Shown: positions 1 to 5,520 of the stretch, piece after piece
Position numbering within the stretch: the stretch's first letter is position 1
Layout: each line of letters begins with the position of its first letter
Source of the DNA: CAZZEX01 sp964653285
Lineage (GTDB): Bacteria > Chloroflexota > Anaerolineae > B4-G1
Assembly (NCBI GenBank): GCA_964653285.1
Contig: CAZZEX010000130.1
Coordinates: forward strand, 1 to 12,097
Length of the DNA: 12,097 bases
Direction: 5' to 3'
Notes under the pieces: model-generated
Told to the model about the DNA's origin: nothing
The model's database searches: none
The model's input: only the letters and a program-made list of their open reading frames with translations
Position numbers and translations under genes: made by a program

Positions 1-111
1 GCCCGTCCATCCGACTGCACCTACTGTGCCGTGTGTGAGACCTCGTGCCCCCAGGATGCCATCATCTGTAGCTATGAGATTGTCTGGGGGGCGGATACTA
101 CAGTGGATTGA
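1..111 (+). CDS. 4Fe-4S ferredoxin-domain protein, 3' end only
   Basis: The reading frame is open from base 1 to the TGA at 109-111, so only the last 36 residues are present. They contain a classic C-x2-C-x2-C-x3-C-P motif (CTYCAVCETSCP, residues 6-17 of the fragment) followed by DAII, which is the standard [4Fe-4S] ferredoxin fold. The protein would carry electrons, alone or as a domain of a larger iron-sulfur protein; the parent family cannot be told from this tail. It lies upstream of a NifU-like gene and another ferredoxin on the same strand, which suggests one redox cluster. Domain call is sure; identity is not. Confidence 0.75.
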   Translation, partial: ARPSDCTYCAVCETSCPQDAIICSYEIVWGADTTVD

Positions 112-134
112 GAAAGAAACGGATTAAATCATGT

Positions 135-160
135 GTAGGGGCGAACCCTTGTGGTCGCCC
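135..160 (+). repeat. Dispersed GTAGGGGCGAACC-type palindromic repeat, copy 1
   Basis: This 26-base unit begins GTAGGGGCGAACC and ends GTGGTCGCCC, with arms GGGCGA/TCGCCC able to pair. The same unit, inverted and with one substitution, occurs at 8007-8032. Here it lies between the ferredoxin stop and the NifU-like start, immediately upstream of the AAAGGA ribosome-binding site, so it is in the leader of the downstream gene. It looks like a REP-like or small non-autonomous element. Confidence 0.75.
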
Positions 161-179
161 TCAAAGGAAAATCAAAAAG

Positions 180-419
180 ATGAATGCAGAACACAACTTA
201 CAGGAGCAAGTAGCAAAGACCCTGACGGCCATCAGACCGAGCCTCCAGGCAGATGGCGGGGACGTGGAGTTGGTCAACGTGAGCGACGAAGGCATCGTCT
301 CGGTGCGACTCACCGGGGCTTGCAGAGGTTGCCCTATGTCTACGATGACGCTAAAGATGGGGATCGAGCGTGCTCTGCGCGCCCAGGTTCCCGAGATCAA
401 GAGTGTAGAGGCCATCTGA
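180..419 (+). CDS. NifU C-terminal domain-like Fe-S cluster scaffold protein
   Basis: A 79-aa protein made only of the NifU C-terminal (Nfu) domain. The stretch LQADGGDVELV is the family signature, and CRGCP (near residue 50) is the CxxC that holds a transient [4Fe-4S] cluster at a dimer interface before delivery to apo-proteins. Length fits stand-alone Nfu proteins. ATG at 180 is chosen because an AAAGGA sits upstream and the longer reading frame from 108 would translate the repeat at 135-160 into unrelated residues. The next gene, a ferredoxin, starts 5 nt after this stop, so the two are probably co-transcribed and the scaffold may mature neighbouring ferredoxins (inference). Confidence 0.9.
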   Translation: MNAEHNLQEQVAKTLTAIRPSLQADGGDVELVNVSDEGIVSVRLTGACRGCPMSTMTLKMGIERALRAQVPEIKSVEAI

Positions 420-423
420 GCGT

Positions 424-801
424 GTGGCAATACGACAGATTGTAAAAATTGACGAGGAACTGTGTAACGGCTGCGGCGCTTGCGTGACGCCGTGCGCCGA
501 GGGTGCCATCGTCCTGGTGGACGGCAAAGCGAAGGTGATAGATGAGACGCTCTGCGACGGGGCCGGGTTCTGTCTTCCGGTCTGCCCCACCGGGGCGTTG
601 AGCATTGAGACGCGGGAGTCTCCCGCCTTCGACGAGGAAAAGGCAGAGGCCCTGGCGCACGAACGCGGCCTGGCCTACATCGCCCAGCGGTGTTTCCGCT
701 GCGAAGTGGGCGAGGACGAGGCTCACCTGGTGCCCGTCCGGCACCAGGGGCAGAGTTTGTGGGTCTGCACCCGCTGTCTGCCAGCACTCATTCACGGATA
801 G
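424..801 (+). CDS. 4Fe-4S dicluster-type ferredoxin with C-terminal CxxC pair
   Basis: A 125-aa protein with GTG start, 5 nt after the NifU-like stop. The first cluster motif is complete: CNGCGACVTPC (residues 14-24), C-x2-C-x2-C-x3-C. The second, CDGAGFCLPVCP, keeps three cysteines but has Ala where the second Cys should be. That degenerate pattern is known in small anaerobe ferredoxins and may give a [3Fe-4S] cluster or need a ligand from elsewhere. The C-terminal half has CFRC and CTRC, which could form a zinc- or iron-binding knuckle. No signal peptide is seen, so it is likely cytoplasmic. Its partner oxidoreductase is unknown. Confidence 0.85.
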   Translation: MAIRQIVKIDEELCNGCGACVTPCAEGAIVLVDGKAKVIDETLCDGAGFCLPVCPTGALSIETRESPAFDEEKAEALAHERGLAYIAQRCFRCEVGEDEAHLVPVRHQGQSLWVCTRCLPALIHG

Positions 802-802
802 G

Positions 803-932
803 GGGATACCAATAGACGAGTTGCTCCAGCAGACCGAGGGCACAGGCATCAACGTCTACACTCACGGTGAGATGTTGCCCGCCAATGCCTACCCCGCGTT
901 CAAAAAGTACCCTCACTTTGGCCGAGTTCTGG
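803..932 (+). pseudogene. hcp: Fragment of hybrid cluster protein (hydroxylamine reductase, Hcp)
   Basis: The frame beginning around 803 translates to DELLQQTEGTGINVYTHG followed by EMLPANAYPAFKKYPHF. The run INVYTHGEMLPA plus AYPAFKKYPHF is highly characteristic of the middle of Hcp/prismane proteins, where the HGE region lies close to the hybrid Fe-S-O cluster. Hcp is about 430-550 aa; only about 40 residues remain, with no start codon and no N-terminal cysteine cluster. After HF the similarity stops and the sequence switches frame to a DUF438 fragment. This is a gene remnant. Hcp protects anaerobes against NO and hydroxylamine, so the locus once carried nitrosative-stress functions. Confidence 0.8.
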
Positions 933-1082
933 ATCCAGATGCAGGGGAAGTTCATCTACATTCGCTACTTTGCCATCCGCGACGAGAAGGGGGAATACCA
1001 GGGCACGCTGGAGGTGACCCAGGACGTCAGTCACATCCGCACACTGGAAGGCGAACGGCGGTTAATGGACGAAGGGAAGTGA
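930..1082 (+). pseudogene. C-terminal fragment of a DUF438/PAS-type protein
   Basis: In another frame from the Hcp fragment, ending at the TGA of 1080-1082, the translation contains FWIQMQGKFIYIRYFAIRDE, then GTLEVTQD and IRTLEGERRLMDE. This matches the C-terminal PAS-like part of DUF438 proteins, which often also carry DUF1858 or hemerythrin domains and are associated with nitrosative-stress genes. About 50 residues remain of a protein usually above 400 aa. The open frame reaches back to an ATG at 867, but the upstream part is an out-of-frame reading of Hcp DNA. A deletion joining two neighbouring genes is the simplest origin; an assembly join cannot be excluded. Confidence 0.75.
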
Positions 1083-1087
1083 GCAGG

Positions 1088-1849
1088 ATGCGTATCTTAG
1101 CGATCATCACCGGCGAATATGGCCAACGGCACGTAGACAACATCCGCGCCCACGGCCCACCTGACTGGCAGGTCGAGGTGTGGCGGGCTCCGGCGGTCCT
1201 GCCGCCCGTCGTGGACTACCCGGAGGACTACCTGCCGTCGAGCCTGCCTCCGGCCGACCTGCTCCTGGCCTTCGGCGAACACAAGGGCGTGGCGGAGTTG
1301 GTACCGGAGGTGGCGCGAATGATCGGCGCAAAGGGTGTCATCGCGCCGGTGGACCGGGAAGAGTGGCTGCCCCGGGGCCTGGCCCGGCAACTGCGCGGCT
1401 GGCTGGCCGAGATGGGCGTGGCTTGCGTCACCCCCAAGCCGCTCTGCTCACTGACTGAGACCCACTACAACGTCCGTCGCCATCGGGCGGAATACGACGA
1501 CCCGCTCATCACCGAGTTCGCCCGCCACTTCGGCCAGCCCGACCTACGCATCACCGTGGGCCCTGCGACACGGGCCATCACCGAAGTGGAGGTGATACGG
1601 GATGCCTTTTGCGGCTGCGCCCGTCACGTGGCCCAGGGGTTGGTGGGGGTCTCCGCCGACGACGCCGAGCAGGAGGCCGGGCTGCTCCACCATCACTACC
1701 CCTGCCTGGCCAGTATGGGCGTAGACCCTGACTTCAACGACACGCTGATGCACGTCTCCGGGAACATCCTCAAGGAGCGAGTCGGCGAGCAGGTGAAACC
1801 CTTCAAACAGGTGCGGTACACCGTCCCTGGTCAGCGGAGTGAGGAGTGA
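1088..1849 (+). CDS. DUF166 domain-containing protein
   Basis: A 253-aa protein recognised as DUF166, a family found mainly in methanogens and anaerobic bacteria and sometimes labelled putative thymidylate synthase without strong proof. Signature segments are PKPLCSLTE (C120), RDAFCGCARHVA (C175, C177) and HHHYPCLASM (C206). These conserved cysteines and the HHH suggest metal or Fe-S binding (inference). The N-terminus MRILAIITGEYGQRHV looks like a Rossmann-like first strand. ATG at 1088 is chosen because it begins this conserved start with GCAGG just upstream; the open frame continues upstream only through the Hcp scar. It belongs to the plus-strand redox cluster. Confidence 0.85.
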   Translation: MRILAIITGEYGQRHVDNIRAHGPPDWQVEVWRAPAVLPPVVDYPEDYLPSSLPPADLLLAFGEHKGVAELVPEVARMIGAKGVIAPVDREEWLPRGLARQLRGWLAEMGVACVTPKPLCSLTETHYNVRRHRAEYDDPLITEFARHFGQPDLRITVGPATRAITEVEVIRDAFCGCARHVAQGLVGVSADDAEQEAGLLHHHYPCLASMGVDPDFNDTLMHVSGNILKERVGEQVKPFKQVRYTVPGQRSEE

Positions 1850-1865
1850 GTGGAGGTTCTATGTG

Positions 1866-1999
1866 ACCTATCGGGTTCACGCCTTTCACGCCGATGGCGG
1901 TGACGATGGTCATCTCCGCGCTCCAGCGGCCCAGTCCTCGGAAGCGCGTCAACCGCTCAACGATCTCCTCGTAGCCACAACGCTTCAGCGATTCAGAAT
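1866..1999 (-). pseudogene. Fragment of HhH-GPD DNA glycosylase (AlkA-like)
   Basis: The minus frame gives SLKRCGYEEIVERLTRFRG followed by LGRWSAEMTIVTAIGVK. The segment LTRFRGLGRWSAEM is the helix-hairpin-helix of 3-methyladenine DNA glycosylase II-type enzymes (pattern LxxxxGxGxxTAxM). Only about 40 residues are recognisable. The catalytic Asp that lies further downstream in the family is absent, and the 5' side runs straight into the inverted repeat at 2001-2080. It is a dead remnant of a base-excision repair gene. Confidence 0.7.
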
Positions 2000-2000
2000 A

Positions 2001-2080
2001 GGACACGGATAGTCACAGATCAGACGGATTCTCACTGATTTTTCTGTGTTTATCCGTGCAATCCGTGTTGATCTGTGTAC
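2001..2080. repeat. Imperfect inverted repeat of the CACGGATT/AATCCGTG type
   Basis: The left arm at 2012-2030 (GTCACAGATCAGACGGATT) pairs imperfectly with 2060-2079, whose reverse complement reads TACACAGATCAACACGGATT. The interior is AT-richer than the surroundings, with further GGAT/ATCC motifs. Such ATCCGTG/CACGGAT repeats are common intergenic palindromes in Chloroflexota and other large bacterial genomes (from memory). Here it separates two gene remnants, a glycosylase piece and a radical SAM piece, and supplies the last codons of the latter. Confidence 0.7.
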
Positions 2081-2286
2081 CATTCATCTGCCTGTGTTGT
2101 CAAACGGGCAGGGATGGACGAGGAGCGGGGCTCGAAGCATCTCCTGACCTCGTCGTCCAGGGTGGTAGTGGCGCAGCAGTAGACACAGCCGTGCCCGCAG
2201 CCGACGTAGGGGGTTAGGGCATAGTCTACCGCCTCGATGCCGCATTTGGTGAGGATGGACTTGCACTCTATCTCCCTGACGATCAA
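2050..2286 (-). CDS. Truncated radical SAM protein (N-terminal part)
   Basis: The 78-aa frame starts with TTG at 2286 (GAGGA upstream) and reads MIVREIECKSILTKCGIEAV, then DYALTPYVGCGHGCVYC. This is the N-terminus of radical SAM proteins of the spore-photoproduct-lyase/Rv2578c type. CGHGCVYC supplies the C-x3-C-x2-C motif that binds the [4Fe-4S] cluster with S-adenosylmethionine. The usual YCYAT continues here as YCCAT, and homology then fades. Full proteins are about 270-300 aa, so this stops just after the cluster motif, ending in the repeat at 2001-2080. It starts 7 bp after the stop of the membrane-protein gene, so it may still be co-transcribed but should not be active. Confidence 0.7.
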   Translation of the reverse strand: MIVREIECKSILTKCGIEAVDYALTPYVGCGHGCVYCCATTTLDDEVRRCFEPRSSSIPARLTTQADEWYTDQHGLHG

Positions 2287-2293
2287 GATGTCC

Positions 2294-2806
2294 TCACTTT
2301 GCCGCGCTGCCGGGGCAGGTGTAGCGGCGCTTGCAATGGGCGCATCCTCTGGGCCGCAGGGCGGCGAACTGCACGCCGTTTAGGACGACGAAGATGACCA
2401 TCCAGCCCAACAGCGCCCAGGAGAAGCCGCGCAGGAGCATCACCCCGATGGCGCCCACGATGGGGATGAGCGGCAGGATCATGTAGACGACCGTCAGTTT
2501 CATCCCCGTCTCCGGGTTGCCCGCGTCCTTCTTGCATAAGAGGGCAATGTACTTGCCCCACCCCAGATGGCACCACCTGTCATAATAGTAGCAGGTGGAA
2601 CAGTTGTGCACCTTCAGCAGCCAGCCAACGGTAATCAGGATGAACAGCGCGTAGCCCAGCGAAGCCACTGGCACCCCTGCGACCTGCAGCGGCCACATCA
2701 CGGCGAAGCCGATGGCCCAGGGGATGAACATGAACAGGTTCTCCAGCAGGATCCACCACCAGGGGAAACGCTCCCATCCTTCCTCGTACAGTTTTTGCTC
2801 AGTCAT
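2294..2806 (-). CDS. Cys-rich four-helix membrane protein, unknown function
   Basis: A 170-aa integral membrane protein with a good ribosome-binding site (GGAAGGAG, 6 bases before the ATG). Hydrophobic segments lie at about residues 18-40, 44-64, 103-124 and 127-150. Between helices 2 and 3 is a Cys-rich loop with C69, C72, C79 and C91 (NCSTC...WC...LLCKK), and the C-terminal tail has CAHCKRRYTCPG (C155, C158, C164). These C-x2-C-x5/6-C patterns suggest Fe-S, zinc or thiol-redox chemistry at the membrane. The upstream small gene ends 3 bp before this start and shares the motif, so the two proteins probably work together. I do not recognise the family. Confidence 0.75.
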   Translation of the reverse strand: MTEQKLYEEGWERFPWWWILLENLFMFIPWAIGFAVMWPLQVAGVPVASLGYALFILITVGWLLKVHNCSTCYYYDRWCHLGWGKYIALLCKKDAGNPETGMKLTVVYMILPLIPIVGAIGVMLLRGFSWALLGWMVIFVVLNGVQFAALRPRGCAHCKRRYTCPGSAAK

Positions 2807-2809
2807 TTG

Positions 2810-2992
2810 TCACTCCTTCCTCCGCGGGGTCATCATACAGCGACCGTTCCCCGCCTGTTTGCAATGTCCACACACAAGCCTGGGGCGGATCACAAAGCCG
2901 GCGACCGTCAGGCCGATCAGAACCAGGAACAGGAGCAGCTGGTAGACCGAAAATCCCACTATCAGCGAACCGATGCCGCCCAATCGGATCAA
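2810..2992 (-). CDS. Small single-span membrane protein with CxxC motif
   Basis: About 60 aa, with TTG at 2992 as the best start: GGAG lies just before it and it follows the stop of the VOC gene (2994) by one base. Another TTG three codons later is possible. The longer open frame reaching 3082 overlaps the VOC gene and is not supported. A single hydrophobic span (VYQLLLFLVLIGLTVAGFVI) is followed by RPRLVCGHCKQAGNGRC and a basic tail. Positive-inside reasoning would place the Cys tail in the cytoplasm. The stop overlaps the ribosome-binding site of the next membrane-protein gene, indicating translational coupling. Function is unknown; N-terminal truncation is possible. Confidence 0.6.
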   Translation of the reverse strand: MIRLGGIGSLIVGFSVYQLLLFLVLIGLTVAGFVIRPRLVCGHCKQAGNGRCMMTPRRKE

Positions 2993-2993
2993 A

Positions 2994-3362
2994 TCACTCC
3001 TGCCAGAGTCCGAACAGGTTGCCGTCGGGATCCGTGAAATATGCCTTGAAGGCAGGACCCTGGGGAGTCTTGGGAAGGACAATCTCTCCTCCCAGGTCTA
3101 CCACCTTCTGTAGAACTACCTCGATATCCTCCACGACAACGTAGACCACTACGCCAAGATCGTCATTATCTGGCCTTAGCCACATCGCTCCTCTTCGGAG
3201 GTTCTCTACACGTGGTTCATCACCCGTATCGAAGATCCAGTAGTCAGACCCATCTGCGGTCTCCCTGCGAACCACTTTCCAGCCAAACAAGTCTTCATAG
3301 AACTTTGCCGCTTTTTCCGTGTCTCTTGTCCTTATTTCGACCCAGTCAAAGGTATTTGCCAT
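2994..3362 (-). CDS. VOC (glyoxalase/bleomycin-resistance-like) family protein
   Basis: A 122-aa protein with both halves of a vicinal-oxygen-chelate fold. The first beta-alpha-beta unit is FDWVEIRTRDTEKAAKFYED followed by LFGWKV, and the second ends in FTDPDGNLFGLWQE. The FxDPDGN...GL motif is typical of the small PhnB/antigen-like VOC subgroup. The usual first metal histidine is replaced (WVEI), so catalysis by metal is uncertain; it may bind a ligand or act as an immunity protein. ATG at 3362 is preferred over a TTG at 3377 because GGGAGG sits 8 bases upstream. It lies 27 bp after the WYL regulator gene on the same strand, so it is probably that regulator's target. Confidence 0.88.
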   Translation of the reverse strand: MANTFDWVEIRTRDTEKAAKFYEDLFGWKVVRRETADGSDYWIFDTGDEPRVENLRRGAMWLRPDNDDLGVVVYVVVEDIEVVLQKVVDLGGEIVLPKTPQGPAFKAYFTDPDGNLFGLWQE

Positions 3363-3389
3363 CTTGATACCTCCCAATGAGAATACAGC

Positions 3390-4349
3390 TTAGGTGGATG
3401 CATACTGCGCTGCGATGGCGCGGGCCCGTTCACCTACCAGACAACGCAGTTCCTCCGGCTCCAGCACGACGGCGTGGGGGCCATACCCCAACGCCGTCCA
3501 GGCCGCCCACTCCAGGTCCGGCACGGCAAAGGTGACGACCACCGAGCCGTCCCGCTGTTCCTCCACCGTCTCCCAGGAGACGCGGTTGTCCAGTGCCGTG
3601 AGCGCCGCCTCCGGCGCGAAACGCATGCGGACCTGCAACTGTGGCTGCGCCTGTGACTGTGCCGCCAGGTATTCGTGGATGTCGAAATCAGCCGGCACCT
3701 CGAATGTCCGGTCGAGCAGTGTCAGTTCGACGATGCGATCCACGCGGAACGTGCGCATATCCCCGCGCAGGTGGCAGTGGCCGATGACGTACCACCAGCC
3801 CCAGCGGTGGATCAGCGCGTAAGGGTCGAGGTCGCGCCGCAGGGGTTCCGGCTGGCCCCGCCCCCGGTAGACCAGCGTGACTCGTCGTCGCTCGCGGGTC
3901 GCGCGGCGCAGTTTCTCCAGTAGTGGTACCAGTGACGTGTGGTCGGCGCGGTGGAGCCCAGTCGCCAGCAGCGTCCGGCGCGCCCAGGCGACCTCGTGCC
4001 GCTGTTCGTCGGGGAGGAGATTATCCAGTTTGGCCAGTGCTCCCTGCGCAGCGTTGCGGTACAATTGGCCCCACATCTCCCCCACCAGGCTGGTTCCCAG
4101 GTAGACGGCGACCGCCTCCTCGGGAGTGAAGACCAGCGGGGGCATCCTGTAGCCGCGCACCAGGGAGAAGCCGCCGTGGGGACCGCGCTCGGAGTAGACC
4201 GGGATGCCCATCTCGTCCAGCATGGCGATGTAGCGGTGGACTGTGCGCACCGAGACGCTCAGTTGTTCCGCCAGTCTGGCCGCCTTCTGATTGGGCCGCC
4301 TTTGCAGGAGCATAATCAGCGTGATGAGTCGAGTAGCGGTGTTCGGCAT
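3390..4349 (-). CDS. YafY-type HTH/WYL transcriptional regulator
   Basis: A 319-aa regulator. Residues 1-60 are a DeoR/HTH_11-like winged helix (RLITLIMLLQRRPNQKAARL, then LSVSVRTVHRYIAMLDEMGI, then SERGPHGGFSLVRGYRMPPL). The middle is a WYL domain with DPYALIHRWGWWYVIGHC and FRVDRI, a fold that senses ligands such as nucleotides or nucleic acid ends. The C-terminus is a WCX-like dimerisation extension. ATG at 4349 has GGGAGAG upstream; the frame extends to 4475 but those residues look noncoding. A perfect 11-bp palindrome lies 18-28 bases before the start and may be its operator. It probably controls itself and the VOC gene behind it. Confidence 0.88.
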   Translation of the reverse strand: MPNTATRLITLIMLLQRRPNQKAARLAEQLSVSVRTVHRYIAMLDEMGIPVYSERGPHGGFSLVRGYRMPPLVFTPEEAVAVYLGTSLVGEMWGQLYRNAAQGALAKLDNLLPDEQRHEVAWARRTLLATGLHRADHTSLVPLLEKLRRATRERRRVTLVYRGRGQPEPLRRDLDPYALIHRWGWWYVIGHCHLRGDMRTFRVDRIVELTLLDRTFEVPADFDIHEYLAAQSQAQPQLQVRMRFAPEAALTALDNRVSWETVEEQRDGSVVVTFAVPDLEWAAWTALGYGPHAVVLEPEELRCLVGERARAIAAQYAST

Positions 4350-4366
4350 AGCACTCTCCCTCGACC

Positions 4367-4377
4367 GTCCAATGGAC
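4367..4377. promoter_or_regulatory. Candidate operator palindrome of the WYL regulator
   Basis: GTCCAATGGAC is a perfect 5-bp inverted repeat around one base, placed 18-28 bases upstream of the regulator's ATG. That is where a self-repressing operator is often found. No second copy was noticed upstream of other genes here, so function is inferred from position and symmetry only. Confidence 0.35.
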
Positions 4378-4506
4378 AGCCTACGACAGTATTCTACACC
4401 AGGTTGATGACAATCTCCGGCATAATTGTAGCGCAGTTTGGCAGAAGGGGGAAGTGGCGTCAGTGCGACCGTCACACATTGGGGACAGACGCCTGAATAC
4501 GGTGAC

Positions 4507-4535
4507 TTGACGTTAGAAAAGAATCAGGGTATCAT
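4507..4535 (+). promoter_or_regulatory. Sigma70-like promoter for the FtsB-like gene
   Basis: TTGACG (4507-4512) and TATCAT (4530-4535) are separated by exactly 17 bases. They lie 53 bases before the ATG at 4589, inside the region divergent from the WYL regulator. The rest of the 239-bp divergent spacer shows no other clear element besides the palindrome at 4367. Confidence 0.7.
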
Positions 4536-4588
4536 AAGAATATATGCTGCTACATCCCGACCTTGAATCTGCGTGAAGGAGGTGTCGT

Positions 4589-4993
4589 ATGTCACTCCCC
4601 ATGCCTAAGCGCAGCCAACTCGCCGTTGGTGTTGTCGTCGCCCTCGCTTTCGTAATCGTGGGAGGCCTTGCGTGGGGGTTTGGCCAACAATTGGCGCTCG
4701 CACGACAGATGCGAGCGGAAGAGAAACGGCTGGAGCAGACGGTGGCGGCTGAACAGGCCCGTCACGACGACCTGGTTGCACAGTTGAAGTACGTCCAATC
4801 TGACGAGTACGTAGAACACTGGGCGCGGGGAAAGCGAAAGATGGCGAGGCCAGGAGAAGTGGCTGTCGTAGTGCCCACGGACTTGGGTGAGGAGCCGGCT
4901 GGCGAGGCGCAGCCTATGCCTGCCCCCGAACCCGAGGCTCAGCCATTCTGGGTTGAGTTGTGGGAGTTAGTGTTCGCGCCGTCAGGCCAATAG
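4589..4993 (+). CDS. FtsB/DivIC-like septum formation protein
   Basis: A 134-aa bitopic membrane protein. A short basic N-terminus (MSLPMPKRSQ) precedes a membrane helix (residues 11-31) and then a coiled coil (about 35-68). Next comes SDEYVEHWARGKRKMARPGE, matching the FtsB/DivIC hallmark Yi-E-xAR-xx-xxxxPGE. The C-terminal 40 residues are Pro/Glu/Ala-rich and end in FWVELWELVFAP. Such proteins link FtsQ and FtsL in the divisome. The ribosome-binding site AAGGAGG is strong and 6 bases from the ATG. The gene has its own promoter and is followed by the tRNA gene, so it looks like host core sequence rather than element cargo. Confidence 0.85.
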   Translation: MSLPMPKRSQLAVGVVVALAFVIVGGLAWGFGQQLALARQMRAEEKRLEQTVAAEQARHDDLVAQLKYVQSDEYVEHWARGKRKMARPGEVAVVVPTDLGEEPAGEAQPMPAPEPEAQPFWVELWELVFAPSGQ

Positions 4994-5010
4994 AAAATAG
5001 AACGTTATCC

Positions 5011-5039
5011 TTGACACCCCCCCAGTTTGGAGTATAATA
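5011..5039 (+). promoter_or_regulatory. Near-consensus sigma70 promoter of tRNA-fMet
   Basis: TTGACA (5011-5016) and TATAAT (5034-5039) both match consensus perfectly and are 17 bases apart. The -10 ends 9 bases before the mature tRNA, so transcription would start almost at the tRNA 5' end. Confidence 0.9.
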
Positions 5040-5048
5040 CGCTCGCGT

Positions 5049-5120
5049 TGCGGGGTAGAGCAGAGGCAGCTCGTCGGGCTCATAACCCGGAGGTCCCAGG
5101 TTCGAATCCTGGCCCCGCTA
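5049..5120 (+). tRNA. Initiator tRNA-fMet (CAT anticodon)
   Basis: A full cloverleaf is present: acceptor TGCGGGG/CCCCGCT, D arm GAGC/GCTC, anticodon loop CTCATAA, T arm CCAGG-TTCGAAT-CCTGG, discriminator A at 5120. Two initiator hallmarks are visible: the first acceptor pair is a T-T mismatch, and three consecutive G-C pairs (GGG/CCC) flank the anticodon loop. CCA is not encoded (CCT follows), so it must be added after transcription. The nearby recombinase fragment suggests the 3' end served as an attachment site. Confidence 0.95.
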
Positions 5121-5135
5121 CCTAGACGGTACTCT

Positions 5136-5175
5136 AGACCGCAGGGCTACCCTAATCAGGGTAGCCCTGCGGTCT
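5136..5175. terminator. 18-bp perfect hairpin after tRNA-fMet
   Basis: The arms at 5136-5153 and 5158-5175 are exact reverse complements with a 4-base AATC loop. There is only a weak T-rich tail (CTTCGGTT). It lies 15 bases after the tRNA and probably ends its transcript. The exact symmetry makes it work on both strands. Confidence 0.8.
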
Positions 5176-5210
5176 TCGGTTCCTGGAACCTCGCAAAAGG
5201 AGGTTTTCAG

Positions 5211-5520
5211 ATGAACCGCAGACCGTCGGGCTTGCAGCTTTCGAAAGCGCTGGTCGGCTTCCTCCAGTACAAGGCCGCAGAGGGACTCAGCCCCAACACA
5301 CTCTGTAACTACGAAGATCACCTCACAGTTTGGCTGGACTACGCTGGAGACATTGAGACCAGCCAGGTGACATCACAGGACCTGCGCGCCTACCTCGCCT
5401 GGCTGCGCACCGACTACAAACCCCGCCGCCTGACAGGAGGTGACCAGCCACTCGCCCCCAAGACTGTTCGCAATGTCTGGGTAACCCTGTCCTCTTTCTT
5501 TACATGGGCAAGCATGGAAT
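5211..5520 (+). pseudogene. Tyrosine recombinase (phage-type integrase), N-terminal part
   Basis: The start at 5211 has a strong AAAGGAGG. About 103 residues match the SAM-like core-binding domain of XerC/D-type recombinases: SKALVGFLQYKAAEGLSPNTLCNYEDHL, then QDLRAYLAWLR, then PKTVRNVWVTLSSFFTWAS. The catalytic domain with R-H-x-x-R-H-Y is missing. After WASMES the DNA becomes the end of the winged-helix copy at 5521-5706, and the frame runs on meaninglessly to 5876. Position 91 bp downstream of tRNA-fMet is typical of an integrase of an element inserted at that tRNA. It cannot be active. Confidence 0.8.

Noticed and set aside
161..787. Long minus-strand open frame opposite the NifU and ferredoxin genes.
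   Set aside because: Low-complexity Pro/Arg-rich product with no motif; it is a high-GC shadow of the real genes.
605..1849. A 414-aa open frame covering ferredoxin DNA, the Hcp fragment and the DUF166 gene.
   Set aside because: Only 1088-1849 is a coherent protein. The first part is an off-frame reading of the ferredoxin gene, and the middle is the Hcp scar followed by off-frame DUF438 DNA.
2567..3037. Plus-strand 156-aa open frame opposite the membrane-protein genes.
   Set aside because: Gln/His-rich antisense translation with no recognisable fold. The minus strand has coupled starts and hydrophobic helices.
4380..4440. A -10-like TAGAAT upstream of the WYL regulator on the minus strand.
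   Set aside because: No -35 at proper distance (the nearest TTGTCA is only 11 bases away), so no promoter is claimed.
3939..4496. Plus-strand 185-aa open frame opposite the WYL regulator.
   Set aside because: The minus-strand gene has a full domain match and ribosome-binding site; this frame has neither.
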